Source of the DNA: Priapulus caudatus
Taxonomy: Eukaryota; Priapulida; Priapulimorpha; Priapulimorphida; Priapulidae
DNA length: 48,281 nucleotides
Reading direction: 5' to 3'
Assembly (NCBI RefSeq): GCF_000485595.1
Contig: NW_014577065.1
Location: forward strand, 575,150-623,430
The position numbers and the translations under genes were made by a program. The notes under the pieces were generated by a model, which saw only the letters and a list, made by a program, of their open reading frames with translations, had not been told where the DNA came from and did not search any database. Of this stretch, positions 31,101 to 42,485 are shown one piece after another (the first letter of the stretch is position 1; every line of letters starts with the position of its first letter).

Positions 31101-33350
31101 AAGAAAAGTTGAAAATGCAGCTACGTTTGCACAAGCAGAACGTTATCGATTATGGGTACATTTGCCATGCATTATGAAGACGTATTTACATTATAGACAT
31201 TGTAAAAATCGTAACATTATCAGCTCTGTTTTCAAGATTTGGCTGAATGTAGAGAATAGGATTTGTAAAGGTTTGTTTTAATAAACACGATTATCTTACG
31301 TTCAACGTTATGATCTGATGATAGTATTGCGACTGACCTACTTTTATGCAATCACTAGGCGAGAGATCGCTCACATCCGCGTCTACAGCAAATATCAACA
31401 CTATCGCTCGATAGCAATACCTAGGCGTGAAACTTTCTGATGACAGGAAAACTACGCGATGGCTCTCCGGTTGTACACAGCATGATCTAAAACCAAGTCC
31501 ATTTTACGCGCTTCATATTTTTTACGAACATCGCCGACAAAAAGGAATTTCTCCACCCGGCACAGTGAGTGGTATGCGAGCGAACGTGAAATGCTAACAG
31601 TCAAGCGCAACCGCGATGCTGGGATGCCTGGTTGAAAAAAACACACACCCAGGGTTCATCCGTCCTATAATGCTGCATGAGGAATTGGGGCTGTCGGTGA
31701 TCGATCGTCCTGAATGTTCATCGCGCTATCAAGAGGAATCGTAGCAGGCAAGGCTGCTGAGCTAAGAATTGACGAACGACCAGAGAGAAATACTCCGAAG
31801 ACGCTCCCCCACCTCTGAGGCCCAACCTTCCGCTAACCCTTAAACGAAATGCTTGCTATTAGTCGTTTTTACACTGCGTGGGCGAGAGGCTTCGTCAGCG
31901 AATCGCTGTGTTACGGCATAAACAGTTCATAGTAGATAAACTACAACCTTGTTGCCCGCCATTATTAATAATTAGGTTCCATTATTATTTATATATTATT
32001 TATAGCAGTGTAGAACGAGTTCTTTGTAAAATTCGGCTGCATTTTTCTAGCGCGTATCCGGGGGTTACAATTACGCAAGTATTAGGTTTCCATCTAGCCT
32101 ACGCAAGATTAAAGAACGCCTGGTGAGCGCACTGCTTGCTGCTTCTCACCGATATCGGTTAGCTGACAGAAAACTGCGAAAGAATAAAGGAAAATAGAAA
32201 GAGTCAACAAAATAAATCTACTCAACGTTGCAAAAAGCGTAGCACAAGAAGAGTAGCAAGTCTCTAAAATTAACTAAAAGTTACAGGACGCGCGGAAATG
32301 ATAGGAAACAGCCGAAACCTACTAGACACAATAAGACAGTATAACAAGAATCAACGAAAAGTTAAGTTTAGAATACCACGGAAAGCTAACAAGAAAAACC
32401 ACAATGCTTCAATGTAACGCAAAGCTGCAAAAACAAAGGTAAACCACGGGAATAAACGCAAATCTCCAGTGTGTACGCATGAAATAGTGTAAGGCTATAA
32501 AATTACAGGGCTCAACAAAGATTTAGAAAAAGGCTATGAAAACAACGAGAGGATGCAGAGAAGCAGCAGCAACACTGCGAGAAACGGCGAACCGCTCAGC
32601 AGTGAACAGAGTAAGCTATACTATACGAGGCGTGTGCACTGGCATGCGCACAGAACATGCAGGATTTCTATGCTGTTAGCCCGATGTTTTTATCTCGGCA
32701 AAATAATATGCAAGACATTGCGCTCTGCATTTGAGTCTTTCAGTAAATCGCTCAGCAAAAAAATATATAAGGAAACACGAAAAATCAAACAGCTAAGCAA
32801 AAGACAACGATTAGCGATTAGTGAGTGCGTAGGTCTCGAGTGTATAGCAATTACACCCAATGTTAGCTATATACGCAACTATATAGTAATCGCCAGGGAT
32901 AAGCACCAAAATGTGTTGATGCTGAGAGTGGTCCGGCGTACCCTACGTTTATGACCGAAACCCAAGTGATCATCCTTAATAGGCTATAAGAGAACGAGCG
33001 CAGGAAAAGTAGAAAGGGGCGTCATTCACAGTGTAGGCGCATGTAGTAAATGAGACATCTGGTGTCTGAGTGGCCCTTATATGCTCATTCATTTCTTATA
33101 TGTTCTGATTCATCGACGATCAGCTGCGATGACGTAATGCATAACAAATGAACGTCGCTGTTCTCCTCAATATTAATGTTCAACTGATTAGAGGAACGAC
33201 AGAAAAAAATGTCTCTCTAGCGTTCCGCGAGACAACTGTATCTAGACACTAAACTCACATTTATGATAATAGCTGCCGAAACCATTTAGCGAGTGTAGCC
33301 ACATTTTTAACAGCCGGTGGAGATATTCAAAGGAACCGACAACCTACGAT
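28140..33350. other. Large intron of the PRDM14-like gene, proximal part
   Basis: I see no exon here. It is mostly unique, with CpG-rich patches at 29240-29680 and 29860-30130. Small (ACGC/CACA) runs occur at 30865-30900 and 33364-33430. A candidate internal frame at 28852-29250 has no family resemblance. Intronic enhancers could lie here but nothing shows it. Confidence 0.45.
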
Positions 33351-33363
33351 ACCGGGGAGCGTG

Positions 33364-33430
33364 TAACACACATACATACATACACGCACGCACGCACGCA
33401 CGCACGCACACACGCACGCACGTACACACG
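33364..33430. repeat. (ACAT)n/(ACGC)n microsatellite
   Basis: Tandem ACAT then ACGC units, just outside the left end of the foldback element. Confidence 0.85.
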
Positions 33431-33488
33431 TGTTGTATGCTTACACCGCTCCCCATGCAAGTTGTTGCACGAGGTAGAGCACTGCAGC

Positions 33489-34100
33489 TACGGGGCGCCA
33501 TGAAGGACAGGGCTCAATTCTGTCGAACCGGTTCCACAAAACTCAATTTTGTAAACACAAAACTCAATTCTGTCGAACCGGTTCCACAAAACTCAATTTT
33601 GTAAACACAAAACTCAATTCTGTCAATCCTGTCCCACAAAACTCAATTTTGTGAACACAAAACTCAATTCTGTCAATCCTGTCCCACAAAACTCAATTTT
33701 GTAAACACAAAACTCAATTCTGTCGAACCGGTTCCACAAAACTCGATTTTGTTGCCCAAATATGGCACACGCATGTAAGAAGGGCTACCATTGGTCAGAA
33801 GAAACAAGATGGCGACCATGACACATTTCTCCAGCCCAGTTTCTGACCAATGGTAGCCCTTCTTACATGCGTGTGCCATATTTGGGCAACAAAATCGAGT
33901 TTTGTGGAACCGGTTCGACAGAATTGAGTTTTGTGTTTACAAAATTGAGTTTTGTGGAACCGGTTCGACAGAATTGAGTTTTGTGTTCACAAAATTGAGT
34001 TTTGTAGAACAGGATTGACAGAATTGAGTTTTGTGTTCACAAAACTCATTTTTGTCAAGTTTATAGGTACAAAAATGCCTGTCCTGCATGGCGCCCCGTA
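33489..34100. mobile_element. 612-bp foldback element built of palindromic tandem units
   Basis: The arms 33489-33800 and 33841-34100 are reverse complements around a 40-base loop. The termini TACGGGGCGCCATG...CATGGCGCCCCGTA are flanked by GCAGC on both sides (33484-33488 and 34101-34105), a candidate 5-bp duplication. Each arm contains a tandem array of AAAACTCAATTYTGT units, alternating with GAACCGGTTC (a perfect palindrome) or ATCCTGTCCC. The left arm has about one more unit than the right. The inner arm matches (GGTAGCCCTTCTTACATGCG) are unique, and the loop contains AAGATGGCGACC, which resembles a YY1 site. No coding capacity. It sits in the 7.4-kb PRDM14-like intron. Confidence 0.85.
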
Positions 34101-34105
34101 GCAGC

Positions 34106-35261
34106 AGCAGTAGTTGTAAGTTCACTATCACGCATACGAGATGCATGCGAATATTGTTGCGCGCGCACATGTAGCATGTTCAACTCCGTCAGCGCATGTT
34201 GGACTTAAACGAAGTTGTTCGACGCAAATACTGCAACGACCATATAGTAGCCGCCAACGGAGTCGATCGTCTCGTACACGCGTACTAGTAACCTTTCCAC
34301 TCGCTGTCCCTAACGCTCGGGGATCGCACGTGGACGCGTAATAAATAGAGAGGCGGAATGCTCGCGGGCCGGCCTGTCGCTGCCATCGTGCGCATTCCGA
34401 CCGAAACACGAGAGGCTTGTTAGTTCCAAAAAATAGCAGAGCCGTCACTTATCGGGATTTTGTCAATGATACGCGCGGAAAAAATGCGCGCGCCCGGACG
34501 CTTGCCAACTCGTACGCACGCGTGTCAACGCGCATGCGCTGTGCGCCAACTCGGAGGCGAGATTGCCAGCTCGGTGGAAGGGGTAGCCAGCGCTGCTAGA
34601 ATAACCCGTGCGCCATCGTTTCAGCATACGGAGTTCGGAGTCAAGGTCGCACTCAAGGAGATACAGATTAGATACTAGTGTTTACGTCGACTGGAGTCTC
34701 GTAATTAAGACGCATAGGCACAGCTTCGGTGCACGTGCTGAACGTTCGGGCCTCCGTATACCATACTGCGGTCACACAGGCTGTCTGTCCGACTCTGCTA
34801 TGCATATACGCGGATGGCCTATTTATGGCTATATGCGAGCCGCCGATAAAATATATGCGGGTGCCGGGCAAACATATTTAGCTGAAGAGCCAAACATACG
34901 TGGGTGAAGAAACCAAACATACGTGGGCGGGAAGAGCCGAGTTGTGAAGATAGCGTTCGTTTTTTGTTTGTGCGTTTATTTATTTTGGGTTTTTTCCCTT
35001 CTTTGCTCACCGCTAATGAACTCCGAGTACGCAAATGAATGGTCACGAATCGTGTTTTTTGTGGACGCGATGACGACTAGATGCTTGCTGTGACCTTGAC
35101 GCTGACATGCGTCGTTACGGAGCTGCGTGTAACCAGATCCGGGCCGGTGCGGCTTACCCGCACGTTCTTATCCGAGATTACTAGATGTTCTCCCGACACG
35201 ATAAACCAACTACTCAAACGTAGAGGCGGGAACGGCTAGTCGAAGATTGTGAGTTGCGAAT
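34106..35261. other. Large intron of the PRDM14-like gene, distal part
   Basis: Unique, CpG-rich sequence between 34140 and 34640. No exon recognised. Confidence 0.4.
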
Positions 35262-35460
35262 ATCAGTACAGATGTGAATGTGAATGTAAATATAAATTTA
35301 ATTATGAATGTAAATGGAAATGGAAATGGAAATGGAAATGGAAATATTAATGTAAATGTAAATGTAAATGTAAATGCTAAAGTCAATGTCAATGTCAGTC
35401 AATGTCAACGTAGATGTAAATGTAAAAGTATATATAAATGTTAACGCAAATGTAAATAGT
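35262..35460. repeat. Hexanucleotide (AATGTA/AATGGA)n repeat
   Basis: Degenerate 6-bp tandem array (GTAAAT, GGAAAT, GTCAAT variants) lying 65 bp inside the intron from the donor of the exon 35963-35527. Confidence 0.9.
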
Positions 35461-35526
35461 ACGTGTAAATTATATCGCTACAATAATATTCGCATGGGAG
35501 GCACGTGTGAAAAATAAAGTGTATAC

Positions 35527-35963
35527 CTGATATGGCCGATCTGGGTTCTGAGCGCAGACGTGCATCTGCAACAGGATGCGTTGGGTAAACGTCTTGAAAC
35601 ACTGTCCGCATTTCCAGAGGTGCCAGTCGTTGGAGTGCCCTCCTCCTCCTGCTCCGCCACCTCCCCCACCTCCGCCGCCTCCTCCTCCTCCTCCTCCTCC
35701 TCCGCCTCTATCCTCGCATGACTTTATTTTGGGCGAGATGCCGTTAGAACAAGCGACGATGCTCTCTGGGCTTCCCTGCGTAGTAGCACTGCGGTACGGT
35801 AGATGGCGCGCGCTCGGCTTCGGGGTCAAGGCCTTCGGAGAGAGGTCATCACTCGGCGGCGTGTCCAAGATGGCGGACATGTTGTAAAGAGGGCAGCCGT
35901 TGTCGCCGGGCTCCTGGTCGGAGCGAGTGGACACTGGCGTCGACCCAGCATTAGTCATCGACT
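35527..35963 (-). CDS. PRDM14: PRDM14-like exon: Ser/Pro linker, poly-Gly and first zinc finger
   Basis: The acceptor (GTTTTGTTGCAG) ends at 35964 and the donor is GTATAC at 35526. It begins with AG completing a Glu codon, then [15 protein letters not shown]; a Ser/Pro/Lys-rich linker; a glycine tract of about 25 residues with one Ala, encoded by (GGA/GGC)n; and [22 protein letters not shown], an atypical finger closing with Cys instead of the second His. It ends PDRPYQ in phase 0. 437 bp. The linker joins the PR/SET domain to the fingers. The glycine tract lies in a trinucleotide repeat (35636-35706) and is probably length-variable. Confidence 0.9.
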
Positions 35964-37325
35964 CTGCAACAAAACACGGGCCGCATGTGACTGTTACAGC
36001 AGCTCCCACCTAGTCTTCGTCTCTTAGGTCGTAGTCTCGTGGAAGAGTTAATGTTTCGGTGAGGGCGAAAAGCGTTTTTTCGTACATATTAAAAAAAACC
36101 CTAAATGACCGAATGTATATGTTTCGGTGTCTGCCTGGCGGTCGTAATCTCTTGATATGAATGACCTTACTAATGGCGCCAATAGCATTATTTACAGGAT
36201 AAGATCAGAGAGTCGCCTCTTTGAGCAATATTCACGTCGTTTGGGCATTTATTGCAGCGGTACCTCCGTCCTGAGACAGAGAAAAGAATTGCGCGGGCAT
36301 GCACACATACACACACGTACACACGTACGCGGTCTACCGCACGCATGTACCCCGGCATGCACGCATTCACGCCGCACGCACGCACGCACACACGTGAACG
36401 CACGCATACACGCGCGGTGAACCGCACACGCGCACAAACGAGCCACTCGCGACACAAGCGACGGCGCGAATCCGAGCAATCTTCTCCAAATTGCATCAGC
36501 GATCGGCTAAAGGCTTGCGGCCCCGCGCAGAAAATGTCCCACTAATGACGTCACACGCGGATCGACCCAGATTAGATCGGATGGATAAAATAAAGGCGTA
36601 CATACAAGCGGCGTTATTTAACGACCTGTGAAACGACGAGCGCGCCCAACAGACGTCGGCAAATTCAGCATCGGTTATTCTCAACACGATGACGTCGAAC
36701 GTAACTGAGCGGACGAAGCGGCGACTCTGAATGCCTGTGCGACTGCGGGTGGGTGGCGGGCGCATAGGATACACGTAGACACCACTCCATTAGATGAGTA
36801 CTACGTTCAGACGCCGGTTACTCCGACAAACATATTTTAGGAGGGAAAAAGCTAGACGAGTTAATTAATTATTTGCGGCGTGTTGTTTTAGATGACATTT
36901 GTCAGCCATTTCTACTTTTTTTTATAGACGAATTGGAGAGCCTGGTGCATTTCAGAACCCACTTCTATGATGCTATTAGTGTGCGAGGGAATGCAAATAC
37001 CGGAGCTCTTATGATTCTGTACGTCTCCCCACACCGCCTTCCCTGTGACCCAACGACGAGGGCAGGCGTAATGGAAGATTCAATGTATGAGATATGTTGT
37101 CACGAGAGTCGTGTATTTATGAATCTAACAATTGCAAAACACGTACATTATCTATGAAATCATAGTGAAATCGGATTCGCAGAATGTTTTTCTACGCGTA
37201 CAAAAATCCAGAGTGGTAACTACTTATATGGCCGGCCTTCATCGGGACATTTTCATGGTTCCGGACCTTAAGCGGGGACTACTGCATATGCTAGTGTAAG
37301 CAGGAGCGCATAAACAACGACCAAC
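35964..37325. other. Intron between PR/SET and linker exons
   Basis: 1362 bp. It contains a CACA/ACGC-rich stretch (36298-36430) and otherwise unique CpG-rich sequence. No exon recognised. Confidence 0.5.
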
Positions 37326-37560
37326 CTTCGATCGAGAGTTGCTTAAGGGTGAGCGGGATGCCCATGAAGTGCGCGTAGGAGTCACCGTAGTAGGCGAGCA
37401 GTTCCTCGCCGGGCGCGATGCTGCGGGTGACACGGTAGTAGACCATGCCGCCCTGTTGCACGGCGGCCATGTTCTGCTCCTGCCAGTAGCGGGCGCTCTG
37501 AACGTACCGCATCCAGGTGCTGCCCTCTATGAAATGCGTCACTTGTCCCTTCTCGTAGAC
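37326..37560 (-). CDS. PRDM14: PRDM14-like exon: C-terminal half of the PR/SET domain
   Basis: The acceptor (TTTCGGTTACAG) ends at 37561 and the donor is GTTGGT at 37325. Phase 0 start VYEKGQVTHFIEGSTWMRYV, then ARYWQEQNMAAVQQ, then VYYRVTRSIAPGEELLAYYG and AHFMGIPLTLKQLSIE, ending on the first base of a Glu codon. These are the classic PR-domain blocks: the W(M)xYVxxAR helix, EQN, the YYR strand, IxxGEELLxYYG. The PR domain is a SET-like fold; PRDM14 is generally regarded as lacking strong methyltransferase activity itself. 235 bp. Confidence 0.93.
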
Positions 37561-40079
37561 CTGTAACCGAAATAATACGACAAAAAGTATGTAATAAATA
37601 ATGATAAAATAAACAATATATATATATATATATAATATTTATAAAATAAATAATAGAAAAAATTAGTTAGAATTAATTAATTGTTCGCAGATTAACGTCG
37701 AATATCTTCATCCTCCTCACGGGAACGAGAAAGGTTGCCTTACCTACCTACCTATTCGGTCCAGGTGCACGATAGCGTGTAAGCATGATTGCGCGCACGT
37801 ATACGTGCGTGCGTGCGTGGGTGAGTGTGAGTTTTGTAATAATATGTCCACCGTGTTCTAATAATGTGATTAGGAAATGAAAACAAGTAAACCTAACACG
37901 CGTTTCAAATATTTTCACCCATTCTAGGCTATATGCAGACCAGGCCATGCACACAAATAACGTACGCACATGAGCCTACGCGCTCAAACAATACACATCT
38001 AGAAAACACTTGGTTACGGTACAGTTTTTTTGCCTTAAATCAATTCAGTGTCCAGGGCACGTGCTGGAATTCATGTTTGCGCACAGTTCGGCACCCCAAG
38101 ATAAACACTATTAATACAGACTTGTTATATATTTAACAAGATTTATCAATGTATTAAATATTTACTAACATGCTATAGAGACAATATTAATTATTCCCCA
38201 GAGTCTTCATTTTTCATGTGTCCGCGTCTATATTCTTAATTTAGCTAGCTCTACGAATGCTATCCGTTAATCAATCTAGAAGACTGCAGCGTTGGCAAGC
38301 GCAAGAATTTACATGTCACATTTGTTGTGGCGTCGAAACCGGAAAATTGGCCCGCTGAATCATAGCCATCAAGCTTCAGACGATCGAGTAATAGAGGCGC
38401 TGAGATTCGCGATGTCACGACGACGTAACGCATATTGAAGTCACGTGCAACCTTCGCGCGGTGTTTCGGCTTTGTGGTACAGGTCGGGTGCTATTCGGTT
38501 TATTTCGAATGACGCGGCGAATAAAGTTATCGCGGACGGAGCTATTTTTTAATCGAGAACTTCAGCGGTAACCAGCTTATTGTACAAGTGGCCGTGTCGA
38601 ACGCGGGATACCCTTTATACGCGTATTCTATGCAAGTTATACTCTAACGTCAAGCTCTCTCGCGCAATTATAATCCTGACCCTTAAAGCTATTCTGCAGG
38701 CGAGAGAATAAACAATTACGTGCACATAGCCATTGAGTAATAAAGTTTTTGAAATAAAGTTTCAATACATGAACGTCACCTATAGGCTTGGATTACGAAA
38801 TAATTTGGTTTTGCTATTAATTGAATTTATTTTTAAGGGTTATTTATAGTTAATTGGATTGTTTTTTGTGTGCAAACATTTCCCGAGTAAAAACGCATCG
38901 TGGTCACTCCAGCTGATTCGTATAATTTCACGAGCTAGAGCTGGTGAAGGAATGGCAGTATCGTACATGCACAAAATCATATCTCTATGGATTTCATTTA
39001 AAACGGCTTCAACTGCGAGATTTCAACAAGCCGGATGCACTAAAATCAAGTTAAATCCACGCGGTTAACGCGCGTCGAAACGAAATCGTTTGCACAATTA
39101 CGCGTGAAACGATGCAGACTAGTTCTTTCTTTTTAACGGGATATACCCAGCGCGAGAAAAGTCGCTGATCACGTGGTCAATCACGCCTGCCCGATGCTTG
39201 CATAGAGTCGATTGGCAGAAGCGGGCAATTAAATGCGAGCCGTACATTGATCGAACAATTTAATTAGCATTATCTTTATTAATACTGGCTTATCGGAATA
39301 TTTTAAAATACTTGTGGCCAAAATTAGCGAGAAGAATGACAAGATCGAGAACTAGCATCTATATGAATTGTCTCTCCCCTAGAATGGTTTGGTAAATGAG
39401 ACACACGGGGATGAGACAAATAAACGGGTTTGCTTCTGACTACACATTAGTTGATGACCCGTAAGTTACGTAATCTATGGCGCAAGCATTCAAATTGTCA
39501 CAACTGAATGTGTGAGCTGTTATTTGATATGCCACTAATTATGAATGTCCGGATGGGTCACTTTAATTACATACGCGCACATTCGCACTCACGCATACAC
39601 ACATATGCACGCGCGCATGCAGCCACTTACACATATTTACGCTATTGTACATGTATGTGTGTTTTGATGTACTACGATACTATTAACTGTGATAACAATA
39701 TAATTTCTTCAATATCATTGTACTTTTTCGCCGAGGACTGATGCTATTCACAGATATATATTTTGCGAATGCATCTGTTTGCTTAGATGTATTCCAGAAC
39801 CTTAAGGTAATTGTAGCGCTGGCATGTATTGCGTTCGTAGTATAATTGACGCGTCTCGTAGAGTTAAATCTTCTCTGCTGTAATTGGCTATACGGTCGTG
39901 CACGGCTAATCCGCACGTTTCGCTTAGCAATCGCAGCAACACCAGCATCGTCTACCGTTGCTGGTGTTCGCTCACGCGTTAGCCGCATCTGTGTCGGAAT
40001 GCCACCGACTCGCCAGCTTCGCTGTCATTCGCGTCGCTTCCTAATCGCAGCAGCGGCAATGTGCTTCGAGTTTCCTTAC
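37561..40079. other. Intron within the PR/SET domain
   Basis: 2519 bp. A (TA)n run lies at 37618-37634; otherwise unique, AT-rich in the middle, with a short CACA/ACGC stretch at 39574-39625. No exon recognised. Confidence 0.5.
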
Positions 40080-40162
40080 CTCCCACAGCGCCGATGAGTC
40101 AACTTGCGGACCGAGGTCCTGCAGCGCCACGTAGCGGCCTTCGTACGGACCCATCCAAGTAC
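40080..40162 (-). CDS. PRDM14: PRDM14-like exon: start of the PR/SET domain core
   Basis: The acceptor (TTCTTTTCGGTACAG) ends at 40163 and the donor is GTAAGG at 40079. It begins with GT completing a Gly codon, then TWMGPYEGRYVALQDLGPQV and DSSALWE, running in phase 0 straight into VYEKGQV of the next exon. GPYEG matches the GPF/YxG block that opens the PR/SET fold, and ALWE-V is the usual strand before it. 83 bp, 27 full codons; identified by motif plus matching phases on both sides. Confidence 0.88.
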
Positions 40163-40242
40163 CTGTACCGAAAAGAAACCCATCAATATTAAGTTGTTTA
40201 TTGCTTCGTCGCTGCGTTTTGTAATAAACTAAACTACGCGTC

Positions 40243-40347
40243 GTCGTCATCATCATCATTTCATCACCGTCATCGTTATCGTCATCGTCACCGTCATCGT
40301 TATCGTCATCGTCACCGTCATCGTTATCGTCATCGTCGCCGTAGTCA
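40243..40347. repeat. (TCATCG)n-like repeat
   Basis: TCATCATCATC followed by alternating TCATCG, TCACCG and TTATCG hexamers, in the intron upstream of the exon 40162-40080. Confidence 0.9.
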
Positions 40348-40603
40348 TCATGCGTGCGTCACTTGTCACGTTCTATATAACGCATGCAGCGTCTCTGTTC
40401 GTCGCTATATAAGCCTATCGGATGTCACTCGCTGTTGACGTGCATCCCGCGTTAGCAACTTTTCTCGGCGACATTGTCTGTTCGATCGAGAAATAAGCCG
40501 GTCGGCATTGTGTTCATTGTCTGCCTGCGTCGGTCATCATGTTTTTCTCGCTATAAGCGCCTAGTATCCGCCGTGCCTGATGACGCATGCTGCACGAGCC
40601 GAG

Positions 40604-41043
40604 ATAAGCAGGAGAGAGAGAGACGAGTAAAGAGGGGGAGAAGACATCGGCAGTGAGAGCGAGAGCCGAGAAAGAAGAGAGAAGAAGAGAGAGAGAAGAG
40701 AGAGAGAGAGAAGAGAGAGAGACGAGAATGGGGGGGGAGAAAAGCGGCGTGCAACGCATGAGCTATATAGAGAGACGAAGAAGAACGAAGACGACGGAGC
40801 AGAAAAGAAATAATTCAAGAAGACACATAAGTCTACAATTCTGAAAGTGAAAAGCAAATAAAACGATAACGAGCAAGAAAGAGAGAGAGAGAAAGAGCGA
40901 TAGAGAAGCGAAAAGAGAAAGAGAGAGAGATAGAAGAGAGAAAAAAAAGAAAGAGAAGAAGACTACGAAATACGAAAGAGAGATAGAGACGAGAAGAAAA
41001 GAGAGAGAGAGAGAAAGAGATAGAGCGAAGAGAGAGAAAGGGG
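40604..41043. repeat. GA-rich purine tract
   Basis: Two dense GA/GAA stretches (40604-40735 and 40876-41043) separated by about 140 bp of mixed sequence. It lies immediately 3' (in transcript sense) of the proposed exon 41108-41080. Confidence 0.9.
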
Positions 41044-41079
41044 GGAAGTGTAAGTCAACACGGGCTTCCCTGCACCTAC

Positions 41080-41108
41080 CTCTTTTACTCACAGTCGACG
41101 AGAACATC
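41080..41108 (-). CDS. PRDM14: Probable 29-bp PRDM14-like microexon
   Basis: Reads MFSSTVSKRG and splices in phase to TWMGPYEG of the next exon. The joined MFSSTVSKRGTWMGPYEG has the spacing of the GVFA..I.KGT.FGPYEG opening seen in PRDM PR domains. The donor is GTAGGT at 41079. The acceptor I propose is TTTGTTTTTGGAAG ending at 41109, so the exon begins with one base completing a codon. The frame stays open further upstream, so the exon may be longer than 29 bp. The donor and motif are fairly convincing; the 5' boundary is not. Confidence 0.5.
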
Positions 41109-41552
41109 CTTCCAAAAACAAAACGTACGATCGAACAGTAACACTTTCAACGGAATAATTGTATTTTTAGTAAAAACGAAATACATTCGTCTCTAGTGAT
41201 ACGTATTTTGAAAAGAATCCTAAGCGGCGAAGAAACGCCGCGAATTATATCGCGCATAACGCGGAAATGTGGAAAGCCACAATTAATAGATAAAAAAATT
41301 CGCGGCAAACATTGATGGATACTGCCATTATATACATAATAATAGCACTTGATCGATAGCCTCAAGACACCTAAGCATTAATACATATTTTAGCACAGCC
41401 CAATCAAGCGAAGTCAAATCGCAGCATTGATAGTCTTTATTAATTACGAAACCGAAACTATATATATTCTCGTATACTCCACACACATTACCGACATCCC
41501 CGGTAATCCAATCACTCTATTCATTGCCGCTCTCTATCTTCTCCTCTCTTTC

Positions 41553-41583
<31 letters not shown>

Positions 41584-42417
41584 CTCTCCTCGTCTCTCTT
41601 CTCTCTCTCTCTACCCGCAGTCTCTCCTCTCCGGTGTTCACGGGGTATTCACTCTACGGCTGTCGCAACTGCAGCAGACTAAACAACATGCTACGCCAAC
41701 CTGGATACAGCGTCCCAACGATGGATCTAGAGGTGATTGCAATATGCCCCGAAGCATACTATCATCAAGAACAACACGCCGTGATTGCCCCGTTCTTGAG
41801 CCATGATTTTTTTTTACAGAAAATTCCACCCGCAATGCACATATTTCTCAATTTAGCCACACTTACGGGTTGGATAACGTCCGTATCTCGCACACTGGAA
41901 ACATTTACATCTAAATAAATACAGCGAAACCAAAAAATCGTTGTATTCACCAGAACAAAATCACCATGCCAAGGACAATCACCCACTACAGGCTTGTTAT
42001 AGCGACTGGTTGATCGATGATCTCTATTAAATTTCCCATAGTAATTAGCAAAATACATATGACGATGAAGAAAAAACAAAATAATTTCCAATACAATAAT
42101 AGAATCGCAACTCGCCTTCGACGGATTAAAATGATCTACGATTCTCAATAGCATAAACCTTCTGAAAAACGAAATATGATAACCGACCTGAAAAATATCG
42201 ATCCTACAATTCTCTCAATACTCAACGCCGATTAAACTAGATATTCGTAACCCACGGGAAGATCGACGATTTTTCCAACGCCGAACGAATAAGCCGGACC
42301 CGATGCAATATCGATTACTTCGATCAGCGGGCCAGTGGGTGGCGAGGTTAGCGCTGCTTACGATGTATGATTAGCGCGCGAAACAGAACACCCGTAGATG
42401 GCCCCGGATCCGCTTAC
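41109..42417. other. Probable 5' intron of the PRDM14-like gene
   Basis: AT-rich unique sequence with a CT-rich tract at 41543-41630 (complementary in composition to the GA tract at 40604-41043). No exon recognised. Confidence 0.35.
41543..41630. repeat. (CT)n-rich tract
   Basis: CTCTCT runs broken by single bases. With the GA tract on the other side of the proposed microexon, a transcript could fold GA against CT around it. Confidence 0.9.
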
Positions 42418-42485
42418 CAACAAGACACACCATCATCCGCTGCCTGTCTCCTTGAGCGCCTCCAGCGCCGTCTCGTTAGCTGTGC
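42418..42485 (-). other. Possible small exon, unproven
   Basis: A GCC-rich 68-bp block is bounded by a good acceptor (GGCCTTATTTCAG) and a good donor (GTAAGC). One frame is open and ends with two codon bases (TG), which would fit the one-base start of the 41108-41080 microexon. The protein it would give (Arg-rich, then AADDGVSC) resembles nothing I know. Another frame reads TANETALEALKETGSG and then a stop. This may be a 5' exon of the PRDM14-like gene or chance. Confidence 0.2.

Larger units (their letters stand above)
27220..41108 (-). other. PRDM14: PRDM14-like gene: span of recognised exons
   Basis: PRDM proteins carry an N-terminal PR/SET domain and C-terminal zinc fingers; PRDM14 is a nuclear, sequence-specific transcriptional regulator of germ-cell and pluripotency programmes in vertebrates. 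Six minus-strand exons are proposed: 41108-41080, 40162-40080, 37560-37326, 35963-35527, 28126-27960 and 27358-27220. The junctions among the last five agree in phase and use GT-AG. Introns measure 917, 2519, 1362, 7400 and 601 bp. The assignment to PRDM14 rests on the finger block ([50 protein letters not shown]) compared with what I remember of vertebrate PRDM14. The N-terminal exons and promoter were not found. The largest intron holds a 612-bp foldback element; the 601-bp intron holds a (GT)n tract. Confidence 0.85.

Noticed and set aside
33500-34060. Regularly spaced repeats resembling a CRISPR array
   Set aside because: The spacers are themselves repeated, the arrays are mirrored around a loop, and the context is an animal intron; it is a foldback element.
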